Below are positions 8,982 through 18,026 of a stretch of 37,184 bases of DNA, piece by piece. The DNA comes from Thiogranum sp. (GTDB lineage Bacteria > Pseudomonadota > Gammaproteobacteria > DSM-19610): the NCBI GenBank assembly GCA_030148775.1, contig JASBST010000109.1, forward strand, positions 1 to 37,184. The letters are read 5' to 3'. A program made the translations under genes and the position numbers. The notes beneath the pieces were generated by a model. The model saw only the letters and a list, made by a program, of their open reading frames with translations. It searched no databases and was not told the DNA's origin. The first letter of the stretch is position 1, and every line of letters starts with the position of its first letter.

Positions 8982-9532
8982 TTCACTCTCCGAAGATAGC
9001 TGGGATGAGCGGACGGTTTTGCGCTATGGATACAGGCAAGCGCCTTTTGCAGGCTGTTGCGTGCCGTATGCAGACGACTCATCACCGTGCCTATTGGTAT
9101 ATCCATTAACTCGGCCACCTCCGCATAGGAAAACCCCGCCAAGTCCACCAGCGTCAACACCTGACGCTGCCCCACCGGCAGTTTCAGTATGGCGCGTCTT
9201 ACGCTGTCGACGATTTCCTGCTCGCTGCAGCTTGCCAACACGTCGTTTTCACTGAAGACTCCGGCTTCGTCGACGTCGATACTGGGGCGCATACAGCGCA
9301 AGTGCTTCTTCCAACAATTGCCCAGGATGACGTGCATCCACGCCTTCAGTGCCTCCGGCTCGCGCAATTGCCCCGCGCGCTGCAGGGATATCATCAAAGT
9401 TTCCTGCACCAGATCATCGGCGACGACCGGATCGCCGCACCAGGCCAGCGCCACCCGGTAAAGGCGGTCGCGGTTGTCGGCGATCCGCTTGCGCAGATCC
9501 CGGCCCGTCATCAGGCGGCGTATCAGTCCCAT
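8978..9532 (-). CDS. ECF-type RNA polymerase sigma factor
   Basis: A 184-residue group 4 sigma factor. Region 2 is visible in YRVALAWCGDPVVADDLVQETLM and the following WMHVILGNCWKKHLR segment. Region 4 is visible in LPVGQRQVLTLVDLAGFSYA, then EVAELMDIPIGTVMSRLHTARNSL. It is co-transcribed with, and overlaps, the DsrE-type anti-sigma gene, which should hold it inactive at the membrane. The ATG at 9532 has only a weak ribosome site (TTGG). I could not identify a self-regulated promoter with certainty in the 9533-9650 stretch. Candidate targets are the operon itself and the nearby DsrE/MBL genes, which is inference. Confidence 0.92.
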   Translation of the reverse strand: MGLIRRLMTGRDLRKRIADNRDRLYRVALAWCGDPVVADDLVQETLMISLQRAGQLREPEALKAWMHVILGNCWKKHLRCMRPSIDVDEAGVFSENDVLASCSEQEIVDSVRRAILKLPVGQRQVLTLVDLAGFSYAEVAELMDIPIGTVMSRLHTARNSLQKALACIHSAKPSAHPSYLRRVK

Positions 9533-9829
9533 ACAACCAAGATACGTCAGCGGTCCGGTTTATTCGCTTTTTATTGGCAATTTTTTGCGGCATTACGAAC
9601 CCGCTCGTTTCGGGCCCGCGGGATTCGCACAAAACTGACGTTTTGTCGGACTTCCGGCCCCTCCCTGACGCCTGCGCAGGGGAAGCGGTCGTGCGCTTTC
9701 CCGCTAACATTTGATAATGCGCGCCATAAGGACTTCTCCTAAGCTGAGGTGGCGAAACCGATGCGGATGCACCGCAAACAGGCGTGAAACGAACTTCGAG
9801 CTGTCAGCAACAGCGGGAGAGAACGTGCG

Positions 9830-10171
9830 ATGAAAAAGGAACCCGTCATGCATCTGCAGTGGAATGGCCGTGAGACCGTCCCGCTGGTCAGCCAGATGAT
9901 CGAACACACTGATTTGATCGAAATCCAGTTGGCGCCGGAGTACAACCACGCCCTGTTCGAGAAGCTGCACCCGGAGGCGCCACGCGCGGTGGTCGAAACC
10001 TTGGACAAAACCGGGGACGCGGAACTGTTGCATACCGTGTCGCAGGTCAACGGCCTTGAAGATTTCGCCCTGCTGGTCGACCTGTTGCGTACCGAAGACG
10101 CATCACTGCATATTGTCAGTCCGCCCACGGTCATCATCGAGATGCCGGGGGGCGCTCCCGCCGCGGCCTGA
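9830..10171 (+). CDS. Small acidic cytoplasmic protein of unknown function
   Basis: A 113-residue protein with no signal peptide or membrane helix. I do not recognise the family. It is rich in Glu, Leu and Val, starts MKKEPVMHLQWNGRETVPLV and ends in a hydrophobic strand, VSPPTVIIEMPGG, before a short alanine tail. The ATG at 9830 follows GGGAGA with good spacing. It stands about 300 bases from the divergent sigma gene and 41 bases before the small membrane protein that follows. Codon use matches its neighbours, so it looks real. Confidence 0.7.
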   Translation: MKKEPVMHLQWNGRETVPLVSQMIEHTDLIEIQLAPEYNHALFEKLHPEAPRAVVETLDKTGDAELLHTVSQVNGLEDFALLVDLLRTEDASLHIVSPPTVIIEMPGGAPAAA

Positions 10172-10212
10172 GCAGCCCGACCGGCCCCCATCGTTACACC
10201 GATACCGGTCCG

Positions 10213-10527
10213 TTGCGCAAACTACACGCGAGTATTCATGAGCTTCACCGGGCGCCCGCGGGTCAGCGCTTTCGCCGCTACCACGATCGCCGCCGAGGAC
10301 GCCATCATCGCTGGCTGCGCCCGCTGATTTTGATCGCCGGCCTGTTGTTGCTGGTCCTGGGCTTGATCCTGTCGCTGCCGCCGCTGGTGCCGGGCTTCCT
10401 GCTCTGGATACCGGGACTGGCGCTGATCGCCTCGCAGTCGATCTTCACCGCATCCGTACTGGATTCCGGTGAATGTCTCCTGCGCCGCCTGTATCGTCGC
10501 CTCGGCGGTAACGGCAAGCACTGCTGA
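10213..10527 (+). CDS. Small PGPGW-type membrane protein
   Basis: A 104-residue protein. The N-terminal 35 residues are basic and rich in Arg and His, followed by two closely spaced membrane helices around LILIAGLLLLVLGLILSLPP and VPGFLLWIPGLALIASQ. The LP.LVPG...WIPGLALIA pattern matches the PGPGW family of putative transmembrane proteins, whose function is unknown. The likely start is the TTG at 10213, since no ATG is available in frame before the first helix. It lies 41 bases after the small unknown gene, so the two may be co-transcribed. Confidence 0.68.
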   Translation: MRKLHASIHELHRAPAGQRFRRYHDRRRGRHHRWLRPLILIAGLLLLVLGLILSLPPLVPGFLLWIPGLALIASQSIFTASVLDSGECLLRRLYRRLGGNGKHC

Positions 10528-10621
10528 ACGCAACTCCGCCCGGGGGGCCGAGATCGCTTCCCGCCGGATGCGGTATACTGCCGGTCGAGATCACTGAAGC
10601 TCCGCAAATGGTTATCCGCGC

Positions 10622-11545
10622 ATGAAAATCGGTATTGCCCTCGGCAGCGGCGCCGCGCGCGGCTGGGCACACATCGGCATTCTCCGCGCCCTGGAACAAC
10701 AGGGTATCCAGCCCGATATCGTCGCCGGCAGCTCGGTCGGCGCCCTGGTCGGCGCCGCATACGCCAGCGGTCATCTGGACCAACTGGAACAGTGGGTGCT
10801 CAAGCTCGACAGCAGCCGGATCCTGAGCTTTCTGGATATCAGCTGGACCGGGGCCGGCCTGATCCAGGGCGACAAGCTGTTCGCCTATTTTGAGCAGACC
10901 CTGCAATCGGTGAACATCGAAGACCTGCCAAAACACTTCGCCGCCGTCGCCACCGAATTGTCCACCGGGCGCGAGATCTGGTTTCGAGAAGGCAGCCTGA
11001 GCAAGGCATTGCGGGCCTCCATCGCCCTGCCCGGCCTGTTCACGCCGGCGCTGCTCGACACGCGCTATTACATCGACGGCGGGCTGGTCAATCCGGTGCC
11101 GGTCTCCCTGTGTCGCGCGATGGGTGCCGAAATCGTCATAGCCGTCAATCTCAACGGCAATCTCGCCGGACGCCATCTGAAGAAACCGCTGCCGGCGGAC
11201 ACCCATAGCGGCGAACCCGGCTCGCAGTATAAAAGCGATTTCTGGAACCAGGCGCTGGCCCGCGTCGGCCAGTCGATCAACCGCAATACCGGATTGACCG
11301 GCATGTTCCGGCCACGCAGAAAGTCCCCCGGCATGTTCGAAGTCATCGCCAGCGCGATCAACATCATGCAGGACCGGATCACCCGCAGTCGCATGGCCGG
11401 GGAGCCCCCCGACATCGTGCTTTCGCCGCGACTGGCCCATCTGGGGCTAATGGACTTCGACAAGGCCGCGGCGGCCTTCAAAGAAGGCCGGGCCTGCGTC
11501 GAGCGCTCGCACGACGCGCTGGCGGATTATCTCAAGACCTCCTGA
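10622..11545 (+). CDS. Patatin-like phospholipase (RssA/NTE family)
   Basis: A 307-residue patatin-like lipid acyl hydrolase. The oxyanion-hole segment is LGSGAARGWAHIG. The nucleophile S38 lies in the GSSVG elbow, and the catalytic aspartate is in YYIDGGLVNPVPV, giving the Ser-Asp dyad of this family. There is no signal peptide, so it is cytoplasmic or at the inner face of the membrane. The C-terminal 100 residues are less conserved. Length and motif order match RssA-like proteins of proteobacteria. A TATACT at 10574-10579 upstream could be a -10 box, but no good -35 was found. Confidence 0.9.
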   Translation: MKIGIALGSGAARGWAHIGILRALEQQGIQPDIVAGSSVGALVGAAYASGHLDQLEQWVLKLDSSRILSFLDISWTGAGLIQGDKLFAYFEQTLQSVNIEDLPKHFAAVATELSTGREIWFREGSLSKALRASIALPGLFTPALLDTRYYIDGGLVNPVPVSLCRAMGAEIVIAVNLNGNLAGRHLKKPLPADTHSGEPGSQYKSDFWNQALARVGQSINRNTGLTGMFRPRRKSPGMFEVIASAINIMQDRITRSRMAGEPPDIVLSPRLAHLGLMDFDKAAAAFKEGRACVERSHDALADYLKTS

Positions 11546-11711
11546 GCTCGCCACAGATGTCGACGGTCCCGGCCAAGACCGGCGACGGCCCATTCCACCG
11601 GAGGCAAGGAAGGCGTGGTTTTACAGGCCCTGGACGAAGCGAAGCACCTCGCGTTATGCTGCGGACAATACTCGCGCCACTTAGCGTACTACGAACAAGG
11701 CCAGCCATCGC

Positions 11712-13721
11712 ATGCACGCCCGCATATCGACCGCTCGCTTCCCTACGCCGCGGGCATCGTCGTCGGCGCGACTCGTCCGCGTCCTGGGCCTGACGCTGGC
11801 CATCCTGTGCCCGCCTTCCCTGGCCGAAGCGCCGGCGCACACGGGCGGCTGGCGCCTGGCCGACGCCTCCAGTCCGTACCTGCGTATGCACGCCGACAAC
11901 CCGGTCGAGTGGTTTCCCTGGGGCGATGAGGCCTTTGCAAAAGCCAGGCGCGAACACAAGCCACTGTTCATCTCCATCGGTTACTTCACCTGCCACTGGT
12001 GTCACGTGATGGAGCGCGAATCCTTCGAAAATCCACGCATCGCCGCGTTGCTCAACAAATATTTCGTGTCGATCAAAATCGACCGCGAACAGCGCCCAGA
12101 CATCGATGCCGCCTATATGGCCTTTGTCACCCTGACCCGCGGCGCAGGCGGTTGGCCGATGACCGTCTTCGCCACGCCGGAGGGTCACCCGTTCACCGGC
12201 GGCGTGTATTTTCCGCCGGAAACCCAAGACGGGCACATCGGCCTGCGCCAACTGGTGACACGGGTGCACGAACTCTGGCAGAAAGACCCCAAGCAGGTGG
12301 AAGCGGCAGCCGACGCGGCGGTGACACAGATCAAAAAGCTCAGACACACGGCGGCGACCACCAGCACCGACATTGATCCAGCCCTGCCGGAAAAAGCCCG
12401 CGGCGAATTCCGCCAAAGTTATGATGCGCTGGCCGGCGGCTTCGGCGAAGCGCCGAAATTCCCGCAGGCACCGCAGTTGCTGTTTCTGCTGCGAAGTCCC
12501 GCCGAACAGGATCGTGAGATGGCCCTGCACACGCTCGACACCATGGCCGACGGCGGTATCCGCGACCAACTCGGCGGCGGTTTTCATCGTTATGCCACCG
12601 ACCCGCTATGGCGTGTCCCCCATTTCGAGAAAATGCTTTACGATCAGGCGTTGAACGCGCGCGCCTACCTGCTCGCCTGGCGCGTCAGCGGTCGCCAACG
12701 CTATGCCGACGTGGCACGCGAGACCCTCGACTTCGTCCTGGCGCGGATGCGCGCGGACGACGGCAGTTTTTACGCCGCCTATGCCGCCGACAGCCTGCCG
12801 GCGGACGATAGCGCGGCGCACCCGGAAGAAGGTGCTTTCTACGTCTGGGATTGGGCGCAGTGGCGCGCCGCCCTGCCGCAGGCGGCGCTGCGCGACCTCG
12901 CTGCGGCCTATTACGGGGTCCGTGAGACCGGCAATGTCGAAGCGGCGGCCGACCCCGGGCTCGCCGGAACCAATGTGCTCTACCTCGCCAGCTCGGCGTT
13001 GTCACTGGCGATGCAGCGCGATAGCGCCATCGGCGCGGTGGAAGCGGATCTGAAAAGCGCCAAAGACCTGCTGCTGAAAGCGCGCGCGCGGCGCCCGCCG
13101 GTGCCGCTGGACGAGAAAGTCGTCGCCGCCTGGAACGGCTATATGATCACTGCCCTGGCCGAAGCGGGACGGGAAATGCAGGCGCCGCGCTACCTGGCCG
13201 CGGCCACCCACGCGGCCGACGCAGTGCTAAAACGACTCTACGATGCCAAGGCGAATCGCCTCTACCGCGACTACAGCGCCGGGCACCGCGGAGCCGAGGC
13301 TTTCGCCATCGATTACGCCGCGCTCAGCGAGGCACTGCTGGCGTTGCATGCCGCCGAGCCGGAGCAACGCTGGCTGAATCTGGCCCGGCACCTGACCGAA
13401 GCCCAGATCGCCTTGTTCTGGGACGACGACAGCGGCGGATTTTTCAACAACCGCGGCGACTCCAGCGTCTGGCTGCGCGACAAGGAAAGCGAGGACGGCG
13501 TCGAGCCCGGGGTCAATTCCGTCAGTATCGGCAATCTCATCCAGCTCGCGCGCCTGAGTGACAGGCCGCCGTTGATGCGGCGCGCACGTCTTACCGCGGG
13601 TTGGACCGCCGCCCATCTCGCGGCGATCCCCAGCGCCATGCCCTATGCGCTGATACAATGGCCCGCGCTGGTGGGAATCGACACGCAGGCATCCGCGAGC
13701 GCTCAGTCACGCCGGCAATGA
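11712..13721 (+). CDS. Exported DUF255 thioredoxin-domain protein (YyaL/SSP411 family)
   Basis: A 669-residue protein. The N-terminal thioredoxin-like domain begins [20 protein letters not shown] and carries FTCHWCHVM (C94 and C97), followed by [19 protein letters not shown] and [13 protein letters not shown]. The rest is an (alpha/alpha)6-type domain like those of AGE/GlcNAc epimerase relatives ([29 protein letters not shown]). The family, which includes human SPATA20, has no established reaction. This copy has a probable signal peptide (ending SLAEA), so it may be exported. I see no strong ribosome site before the ATG at 11712. The stop overlaps the convergent cytochrome gene by 19 bases. 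Confidence 0.88.
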   Translation: MHARISTARFPTPRASSSARLVRVLGLTLAILCPPSLAEAPAHTGGWRLADASSPYLRMHADNPVEWFPWGDEAFAKARREHKPLFISIGYFTCHWCHVMERESFENPRIAALLNKYFVSIKIDREQRPDIDAAYMAFVTLTRGAGGWPMTVFATPEGHPFTGGVYFPPETQDGHIGLRQLVTRVHELWQKDPKQVEAAADAAVTQIKKLRHTAATTSTDIDPALPEKARGEFRQSYDALAGGFGEAPKFPQAPQLLFLLRSPAEQDREMALHTLDTMADGGIRDQLGGGFHRYATDPLWRVPHFEKMLYDQALNARAYLLAWRVSGRQRYADVARETLDFVLARMRADDGSFYAAYAADSLPADDSAAHPEEGAFYVWDWAQWRAALPQAALRDLAAAYYGVRETGNVEAAADPGLAGTNVLYLASSALSLAMQRDSAIGAVEADLKSAKDLLLKARARRPPVPLDEKVVAAWNGYMITALAEAGREMQAPRYLAAATHAADAVLKRLYDAKANRLYRDYSAGHRGAEAFAIDYAALSEALLALHAAEPEQRWLNLARHLTEAQIALFWDDDSGGFFNNRGDSSVWLRDKESEDGVEPGVNSVSIGNLIQLARLSDRPPLMRRARLTAGWTAAHLAAIPSAMPYALIQWPALVGIDTQASASAQSRRQ

Positions 13722-14290
13722 AACATCGCCTGAATGGCGCGATGCCCGTGCCAGCTGTGCCACAGCGCCACCAGCGCATGTCCGATCAGGTAGGTCCAGG
13801 CCAGGGGCGCGAACAGTTCGTGGATTTCCTTCACCGTGTCGGCGACGCCCTCTGGCTGGGCGGCATCGTAGGTCAACCACCAGAGCGTGCCGGTGGCTGT
13901 CATTGCGCTGATGGCCAGCAGACCCAGGCCGTGCACCGCGCTCGCCAGCGGCCCCCCGGGCTCGTATTCGAGCGCATAACGCGAGCGCAAGGCCTGCCAC
14001 TGCACCTGTAAATCGCACCCCAAGGCGCGCATGCCTGCCGCCGAGAACCAGGGCAGCAGACTGGCCATCGGCGTTTCGGCGCGCCGCAACCAGGCCCAAA
14101 GACAATACGCCAGCACCACGGCAAAGCTCACCAGACCGACCGTCTCGTGGAATTCAAACAAGGTACCGCCCAGCCCCGCCTGTTCACGGCCGTCCTCTGG
14201 AGCTTCCATTATCAGGCTCACCAGCAACTGATGGACCACCGCAACCGCGAGCAGCGCGTGAAGACAACGGGTAAGACGCGAACGATTCAT
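13703..14290 (-). CDS. Cytochrome b561-type membrane protein
   Basis: A 195-residue protein from the ATG at 14290, chosen because AAGGAG lies about 9 bases upstream; the longer frame has no such site. It has four hydrophobic segments with histidines suited to bind haem b: [41 protein letters not shown] and [17 protein letters not shown]. This fits the bacterial cytochrome b561/Ni-hydrogenase cytochrome b family, which passes electrons between the quinone pool and a periplasmic or membrane partner. It follows a DUF202 gene by 41 bases and may be the last gene of the emrAB-containing transcript. Its 3' end overlaps the convergent DUF255 gene by 19 bases. Confidence 0.83.
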   Translation of the reverse strand: MNRSRLTRCLHALLAVAVVHQLLVSLIMEAPEDGREQAGLGGTLFEFHETVGLVSFAVVLAYCLWAWLRRAETPMASLLPWFSAAGMRALGCDLQVQWQALRSRYALEYEPGGPLASAVHGLGLLAISAMTATGTLWWLTYDAAQPEGVADTVKEIHELFAPLAWTYLIGHALVALWHSWHGHRAIQAMFHCRRD

Positions 14291-14331
14291 AACAACGCTC
14301 CTTAAGGATCTGTCAAAAAAACTGAACCCGA

Positions 14332-14700
14332 CTAACCGAAACCCCGCATGAGATACACGATCAACATCACGCCCAGAACCGCCACCAGACTGTTGGCCAG
14401 CGTCCCCTGCCACTGCATGTAACCGGCCGGGATCTCCGCAGGCGAGAGCTGTTTCAGGAAGCGACGAAACTGCAACAGCGAAAACACGCTGATCAATGAC
14501 GCAAATCCGATCAGGGCCAGGCCGATGACAAACGACATCTGCCGCTGGCCGCTGGCGTCGGAGAAATGCATCGCCTCGATGAACAGGCCGAAGCGTTCGA
14601 TCACAAATCCCAGTGTGATCAGCGACACCGCGGTGCGGTTCCAGGCAAGCAGTGTGCGTTCGGCGGCGAATAGGACTCGTGGGTCGTCAAGGTAGGACAT
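14332..14700 (-). CDS. DUF202 membrane protein (YidH type)
   Basis: A 122-residue protein with three membrane helices. The N-terminal signature DPRVLFAAERTLLAWNRTAVSLITLGFVIERFG is diagnostic for DUF202/YidH-like proteins, whose function is unknown. AGGAG lies about 7 bases upstream of the ATG. It sits 31 bases downstream of the EmrB-like transporter and 41 bases upstream of the cytochrome b561 gene, so it is probably in one operon with them. Confidence 0.88.
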   Translation of the reverse strand: MSYLDDPRVLFAAERTLLAWNRTAVSLITLGFVIERFGLFIEAMHFSDASGQRQMSFVIGLALIGFASLISVFSLLQFRRFLKQLSPAEIPAGYMQWQGTLANSLVAVLGVMLIVYLMRGFG

Positions 14701-14731
14701 GGTGCTCCTGTCAGTCGCTGGTGATGAAAGA

Positions 14732-16291
14732 CTATGATCGCGCGCGCGCGTCTTCGGTACAAGGTTTGCGCCGGAATAACAGCAGCAACGGCAGCAGTAC
14801 GATAAAACTCAGCGCGACGAAATGAAACGCATCGACAAAGCCCAGCATGCTCGCCTGGCGCTCGAGCTCATGGGCCAGCAGCCGCGCACTCAACGGCTCG
14901 GAAAGTTGCAGCTGCCGTGCGCCCAGCCATTGCTGTAGCGCGGGATTATAGGGGTTGATATTACCGCCCAGCCGATTCCAGTTCACCTGGGTCATCCGCG
15001 TCAGCACCGTCGCGGCGATGGAAATGCCGACGGCGATACCCACAGTACGCGCCAGGTTGAAGATCGCCGAACCCTGGTCGGTGGCCGAACCCGGCAGCGT
15101 CTCGTAAACCAGCGTGGACAAAGAGACGAAGACCATACCGATGCCCACACCTTGGAGGACGCCGGGCCAGATAAACCAGCCGATGGAGGTCGACAAGTTG
15201 TAGCCGGTCATCAGCCAGGTGCCGCCGGCGGCGCACAGCAGTCCGACAAACACCAGCCGCGGCGCGCCCAACCGGCCGATCAGTCGCGATACCAGAAACA
15301 TCCCCAGCGCCGAGGCCACCCCGCGCGGTGCCATCACCAGCCCGGCCGTCTGCGCCGGATAGTCGAACAACCGCTCCAGCATCAGCGGCTGCAGGGCAAT
15401 AGTGCCGAACAAGCCCATGCCGAACACCGCCATCATCAGCGACGCCAGTGCCAGATTGCGGTCTTTCAGCAAATGCAATTGCAGAACGCTGTCGGACCGC
15501 CAACGGCTGCGCAGGATAAAGGCCGTCAGGCCCGCTACGCTGATCACGGCCAGTGTCAGAATGAAATGCGAATGCAGCCAGTTCTCCTGGTTGCCGCGAT
15601 CCAGCAATGTCTGCAGACTGCCGATTCCCACCGCCAGCGAAAGTGCACCGATGAGGTCGATGCGCATCGGGCTCGAAGCCTGCGGTCTGACCAACCGCGA
15701 AATCATCACATAGTTCAGGATACCGACCGGCACATTGATATAGAACACCCAGCGCCAGTCCAGCTGCTGGGTGATAAAACCGCCCAGCGTCGGGCCCAGG
15801 ATAGGGCCAAGCATGATGCCGACCCCCCACAGTGCCATGGCTTTGCCACGTTCGGCGCCGGGAAAACTCTCGACCATGATCGACTGCGACAACGGAATCA
15901 CGGCCGCGCCGAAGCCACCCTGGAACAGGCGGAACAACACCATTTCCGCCAGGGATTCGGCCTGACCGCAAAGCGCCGAGGCAATGACAAAACCGGCGAT
16001 ACTGATCAGCATCAGCCGCCGCCGCCCCAGCCGGGCGGCGAGATAACCGCTCAGCGGTATGAAAATCGCCTCCATGACGATGTAGGCGGTCAGCACCCAG
16101 GTGATCTGATCGGCCGTGCTACCCAGCGACCCCATCATGTGGGGTAAGGCGACGTTGACGATGGTTATGTCCAGAATGACCATCACCGTGGTCAGCATGA
16201 CCGCGACGCTCAACAACCAGCGCGGCGGCGTGGCGCGAGCGCCGCGCCCGTTGTGGCCGACGCTGGATCCCGGGACCGCCACCGGCCTCAA
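14732..16291 (-). CDS. emrB: DHA2-family multidrug efflux transporter, EmrB type
   Basis: A 519-residue major facilitator with about 14 membrane helices. The first helix carries VILDITIVNVALPHM, motif A is GYLAARLGRRRLML, and motif C is in GIMLGPILGPTLGGFITQQL, then DWRWVFYINVPVG, all typical of EmrB/QacA drug:proton antiporters. Start: a TTG at 16291 overlaps the upstream emrA stop in TTGA; a GTG three codons later is the alternative. With the adjacent EmrA-like adaptor it would form an inner-membrane/periplasmic pump. No TolC-like outer membrane gene is in the window, so it presumably uses one encoded elsewhere. The substrate is unknown. Confidence 0.93.
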   Translation of the reverse strand: MRPVAVPGSSVGHNGRGARATPPRWLLSVAVMLTTVMVILDITIVNVALPHMMGSLGSTADQITWVLTAYIVMEAIFIPLSGYLAARLGRRRLMLISIAGFVIASALCGQAESLAEMVLFRLFQGGFGAAVIPLSQSIMVESFPGAERGKAMALWGVGIMLGPILGPTLGGFITQQLDWRWVFYINVPVGILNYVMISRLVRPQASSPMRIDLIGALSLAVGIGSLQTLLDRGNQENWLHSHFILTLAVISVAGLTAFILRSRWRSDSVLQLHLLKDRNLALASLMMAVFGMGLFGTIALQPLMLERLFDYPAQTAGLVMAPRGVASALGMFLVSRLIGRLGAPRLVFVGLLCAAGGTWLMTGYNLSTSIGWFIWPGVLQGVGIGMVFVSLSTLVYETLPGSATDQGSAIFNLARTVGIAVGISIAATVLTRMTQVNWNRLGGNINPYNPALQQWLGARQLQLSEPLSARLLAHELERQASMLGFVDAFHFVALSFIVLLPLLLLFRRKPCTEDARARS

Positions 16292-17304
16292 CGACCTTGC
16301 GGGGATGACCCGGCCGAGCGTTCATTCCCGCCGCCGGTGGTGTCGATGGTCACCGAGCAACTGGCACCGATACGCAACGGCGGCGCTCCGTCCTCGCGCA
16401 GCACGCGCACACACACGGGGAAACGCTGCGTGACTTTGACCCAGTTGCCGGTGGCGTTTTCCGGCGGCAGCAACGAAAAGGCCACACCGCTGGCGGGGCT
16501 GAGCGAATCGACCACGCCGCGAAAATTGGTGTCCGGATACATATCGAGAGCGACGTTGGCCGGCTGACCGCGGCGGATGCGCGCCAGATCGGTCTCCTTG
16601 TAATTGGCCTCGACCCAGAAATCCCGCTCCTCAACCAGCGGAAATAAAGCCTGACCGCCCTGCACGACGTCGCCGGGGCGGACGGAGATTTCGCCCAGGG
16701 TGCCGCTGGCCGGCGCAGTCACGGTGGTATAGGAAAGCTCCAGTTGCGCTTTGGCGAGCGCCGCCTGGGCCACGCCGATACGCGCAGCGGCCTCCCCCCG
16801 GCGCCGGTCGGCCTGCAAGCGGGCGGCCCGCTGTGCCGCCACCGCCGCCTGCATTTCGTGCAGACGGTCACGATCACTGTCGACCCGGGCACGGGACACG
16901 GCCTGGCTGGCCAGCAGCCGCTGATCGCGCTGAAAATTGCGTTGGGCGTTGTCGAGCTGCGCCTGCTGCTGCTCGATCGCCGCTGCGGCGGCCGCCATCG
17001 CCGCATCGGCGGTCAGCTGCCGCTGTTGCGCCAGTGCCAGTTCGGCCTGCGCCTGTTGCACCGCGATACGGTAGGGCCGGTCGTCGATCGCCAGCAGCAG
17101 AGCCCCCTCGATCACATGCTGGTGATCGTGCACCGGCAGCTTCACCACCTGGCCGCCCACTCTGGGTTCGATACGCACCACATGGGCGCCGAGGTAGGCG
17201 TCCGTCGTGCTGGGATACAGGCGTTGATGACGCCACAGGGCATAGACGCCGCCGATGGCAAGCGCCAACGCGATCAGCAGCAGCGCTCCAGTGCGCTTGC
17301 TCAT
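16288..17304 (-). CDS. emrA: Membrane fusion protein of an efflux pump, EmrA/HlyD type
   Basis: A 338-residue periplasmic adaptor with one N-terminal membrane anchor (GALLLIALALAIGGVYALW). A biotinyl-lipoyl-like half (VVRIEPRVGGQVVKLPVHDH) is followed by a long Ala/Gln-rich coiled-coil hairpin (about residues 80-185). The second lipoyl half begins YTTVTAPASGTLGEISVRPG, and a beta-barrel segment contains ANYKETDLARIRRGQPANV. It links the EmrB transporter to an outer membrane channel. AAGGAA lies 8 bases upstream of the ATG. The stop overlaps the emrB start, so the two are coupled. Confidence 0.92.
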   Translation of the reverse strand: MSKRTGALLLIALALAIGGVYALWRHQRLYPSTTDAYLGAHVVRIEPRVGGQVVKLPVHDHQHVIEGALLLAIDDRPYRIAVQQAQAELALAQQRQLTADAAMAAAAAAIEQQQAQLDNAQRNFQRDQRLLASQAVSRARVDSDRDRLHEMQAAVAAQRAARLQADRRRGEAAARIGVAQAALAKAQLELSYTTVTAPASGTLGEISVRPGDVVQGGQALFPLVEERDFWVEANYKETDLARIRRGQPANVALDMYPDTNFRGVVDSLSPASGVAFSLLPPENATGNWVKVTQRFPVCVRVLREDGAPPLRIGASCSVTIDTTGGGNERSAGSSPQGR

Positions 17305-17417
17305 AAAAGGTTCCTTAGCTTATGGCCGGACTGGGATTTTCCGCATTCTTTCCGCGGCATGCTGTCAGTTTGGACCGATATTGAAGGAATCAGTTCAGCC
17401 GCCGGAAAAGCCAAGGT

Positions 17418-18023
17418 TCAGCAATCGCAGTGCCCGGGACGGCGGTGGTATTCCAGTATCCCGCCGCGCTCGCCGAGTTCAATCTCGCAGCAGCACAACA
17501 GCGCCGCCTTCAGCTGCGCCCGCCCGCGCTGGACGCGCGATTTCATCGCCGGCACGGAGACGCCCAGGCGCCGCGCCGCGGCCGTCTGGCTGGTCCCGTC
17601 GATCTCCGTCATCTGCAGCGCCTGGGCGTAAAGAGGTGGCAGGCCGCTCAGTAACGGCCGCAGACAGGCGGCCAGTTCGCGCACAGCCGGAAGATCCTTC
17701 GGCTCGTTGCCGGTCTGCGCCACCGGTTCGTCGCGGTAGCCGTCGAGATAGCGTTTCTCGACGTCCCGATGGCGGTGATAGTCGGCAACCGCGTTGCTGG
17801 CTACGCGGTACATCCAGGCGGAAGGATTGCGCGCGCCGGCGAGCTTGTGGCGGTGCTGAACCAGACGCAACAGAATATCGCCGGTGACATCGTCCACCGC
17901 GACGGGCGCGACCCGGCCACGCACATAGCTGCGCAGTTTCGCGATCACCCGATCCCAGTCCGCCGGAGAAACCGGCGCGTGCGAGTCGGGTGCCGGCCGG
18001 GTAGCGCGTTTCGAGTCAGTCAC
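17418..18023 (-). CDS. SigZ-like ECF sigma factor with a cysteine-rich C-terminus
   Basis: A 201-residue sigma-70-family protein. Region 2 is in VTGDILLRLVQHRHKLAGAR, then WMYRVASNAVADYHRH. Region 4 is in LLSGLPPLYAQALQMTEIDG and TSQTAAARRLGVSVPAMKSR, then VQRGRAQLKAAL. After region 4 comes CCCEIELGERGGILEYHRRP and a final GHCDC, a cysteine/histidine tail typical of SigZ-like factors that could bind metal. The start is a GTG at 18023, three bases after the VOC-enzyme stop, so the two genes are co-transcribed. No anti-sigma gene follows. This and the arsenic/cadmium-type enzyme next door suggest a metal(loid) response, with the Cys tail as direct sensor (inference). Confidence 0.88.
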   Translation of the reverse strand: MTDSKRATRPAPDSHAPVSPADWDRVIAKLRSYVRGRVAPVAVDDVTGDILLRLVQHRHKLAGARNPSAWMYRVASNAVADYHRHRDVEKRYLDGYRDEPVAQTGNEPKDLPAVRELAACLRPLLSGLPPLYAQALQMTEIDGTSQTAAARRLGVSVPAMKSRVQRGRAQLKAALLCCCEIELGERGGILEYHRRPGHCDC

Positions 18024-18026
18024 CGC

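Noticed and set aside
15152..16147. A 331-codon plus-strand open frame antisense to emrB
   Set aside because: Gln/Arg/His-rich shadow of a transporter with clear major facilitator motifs.
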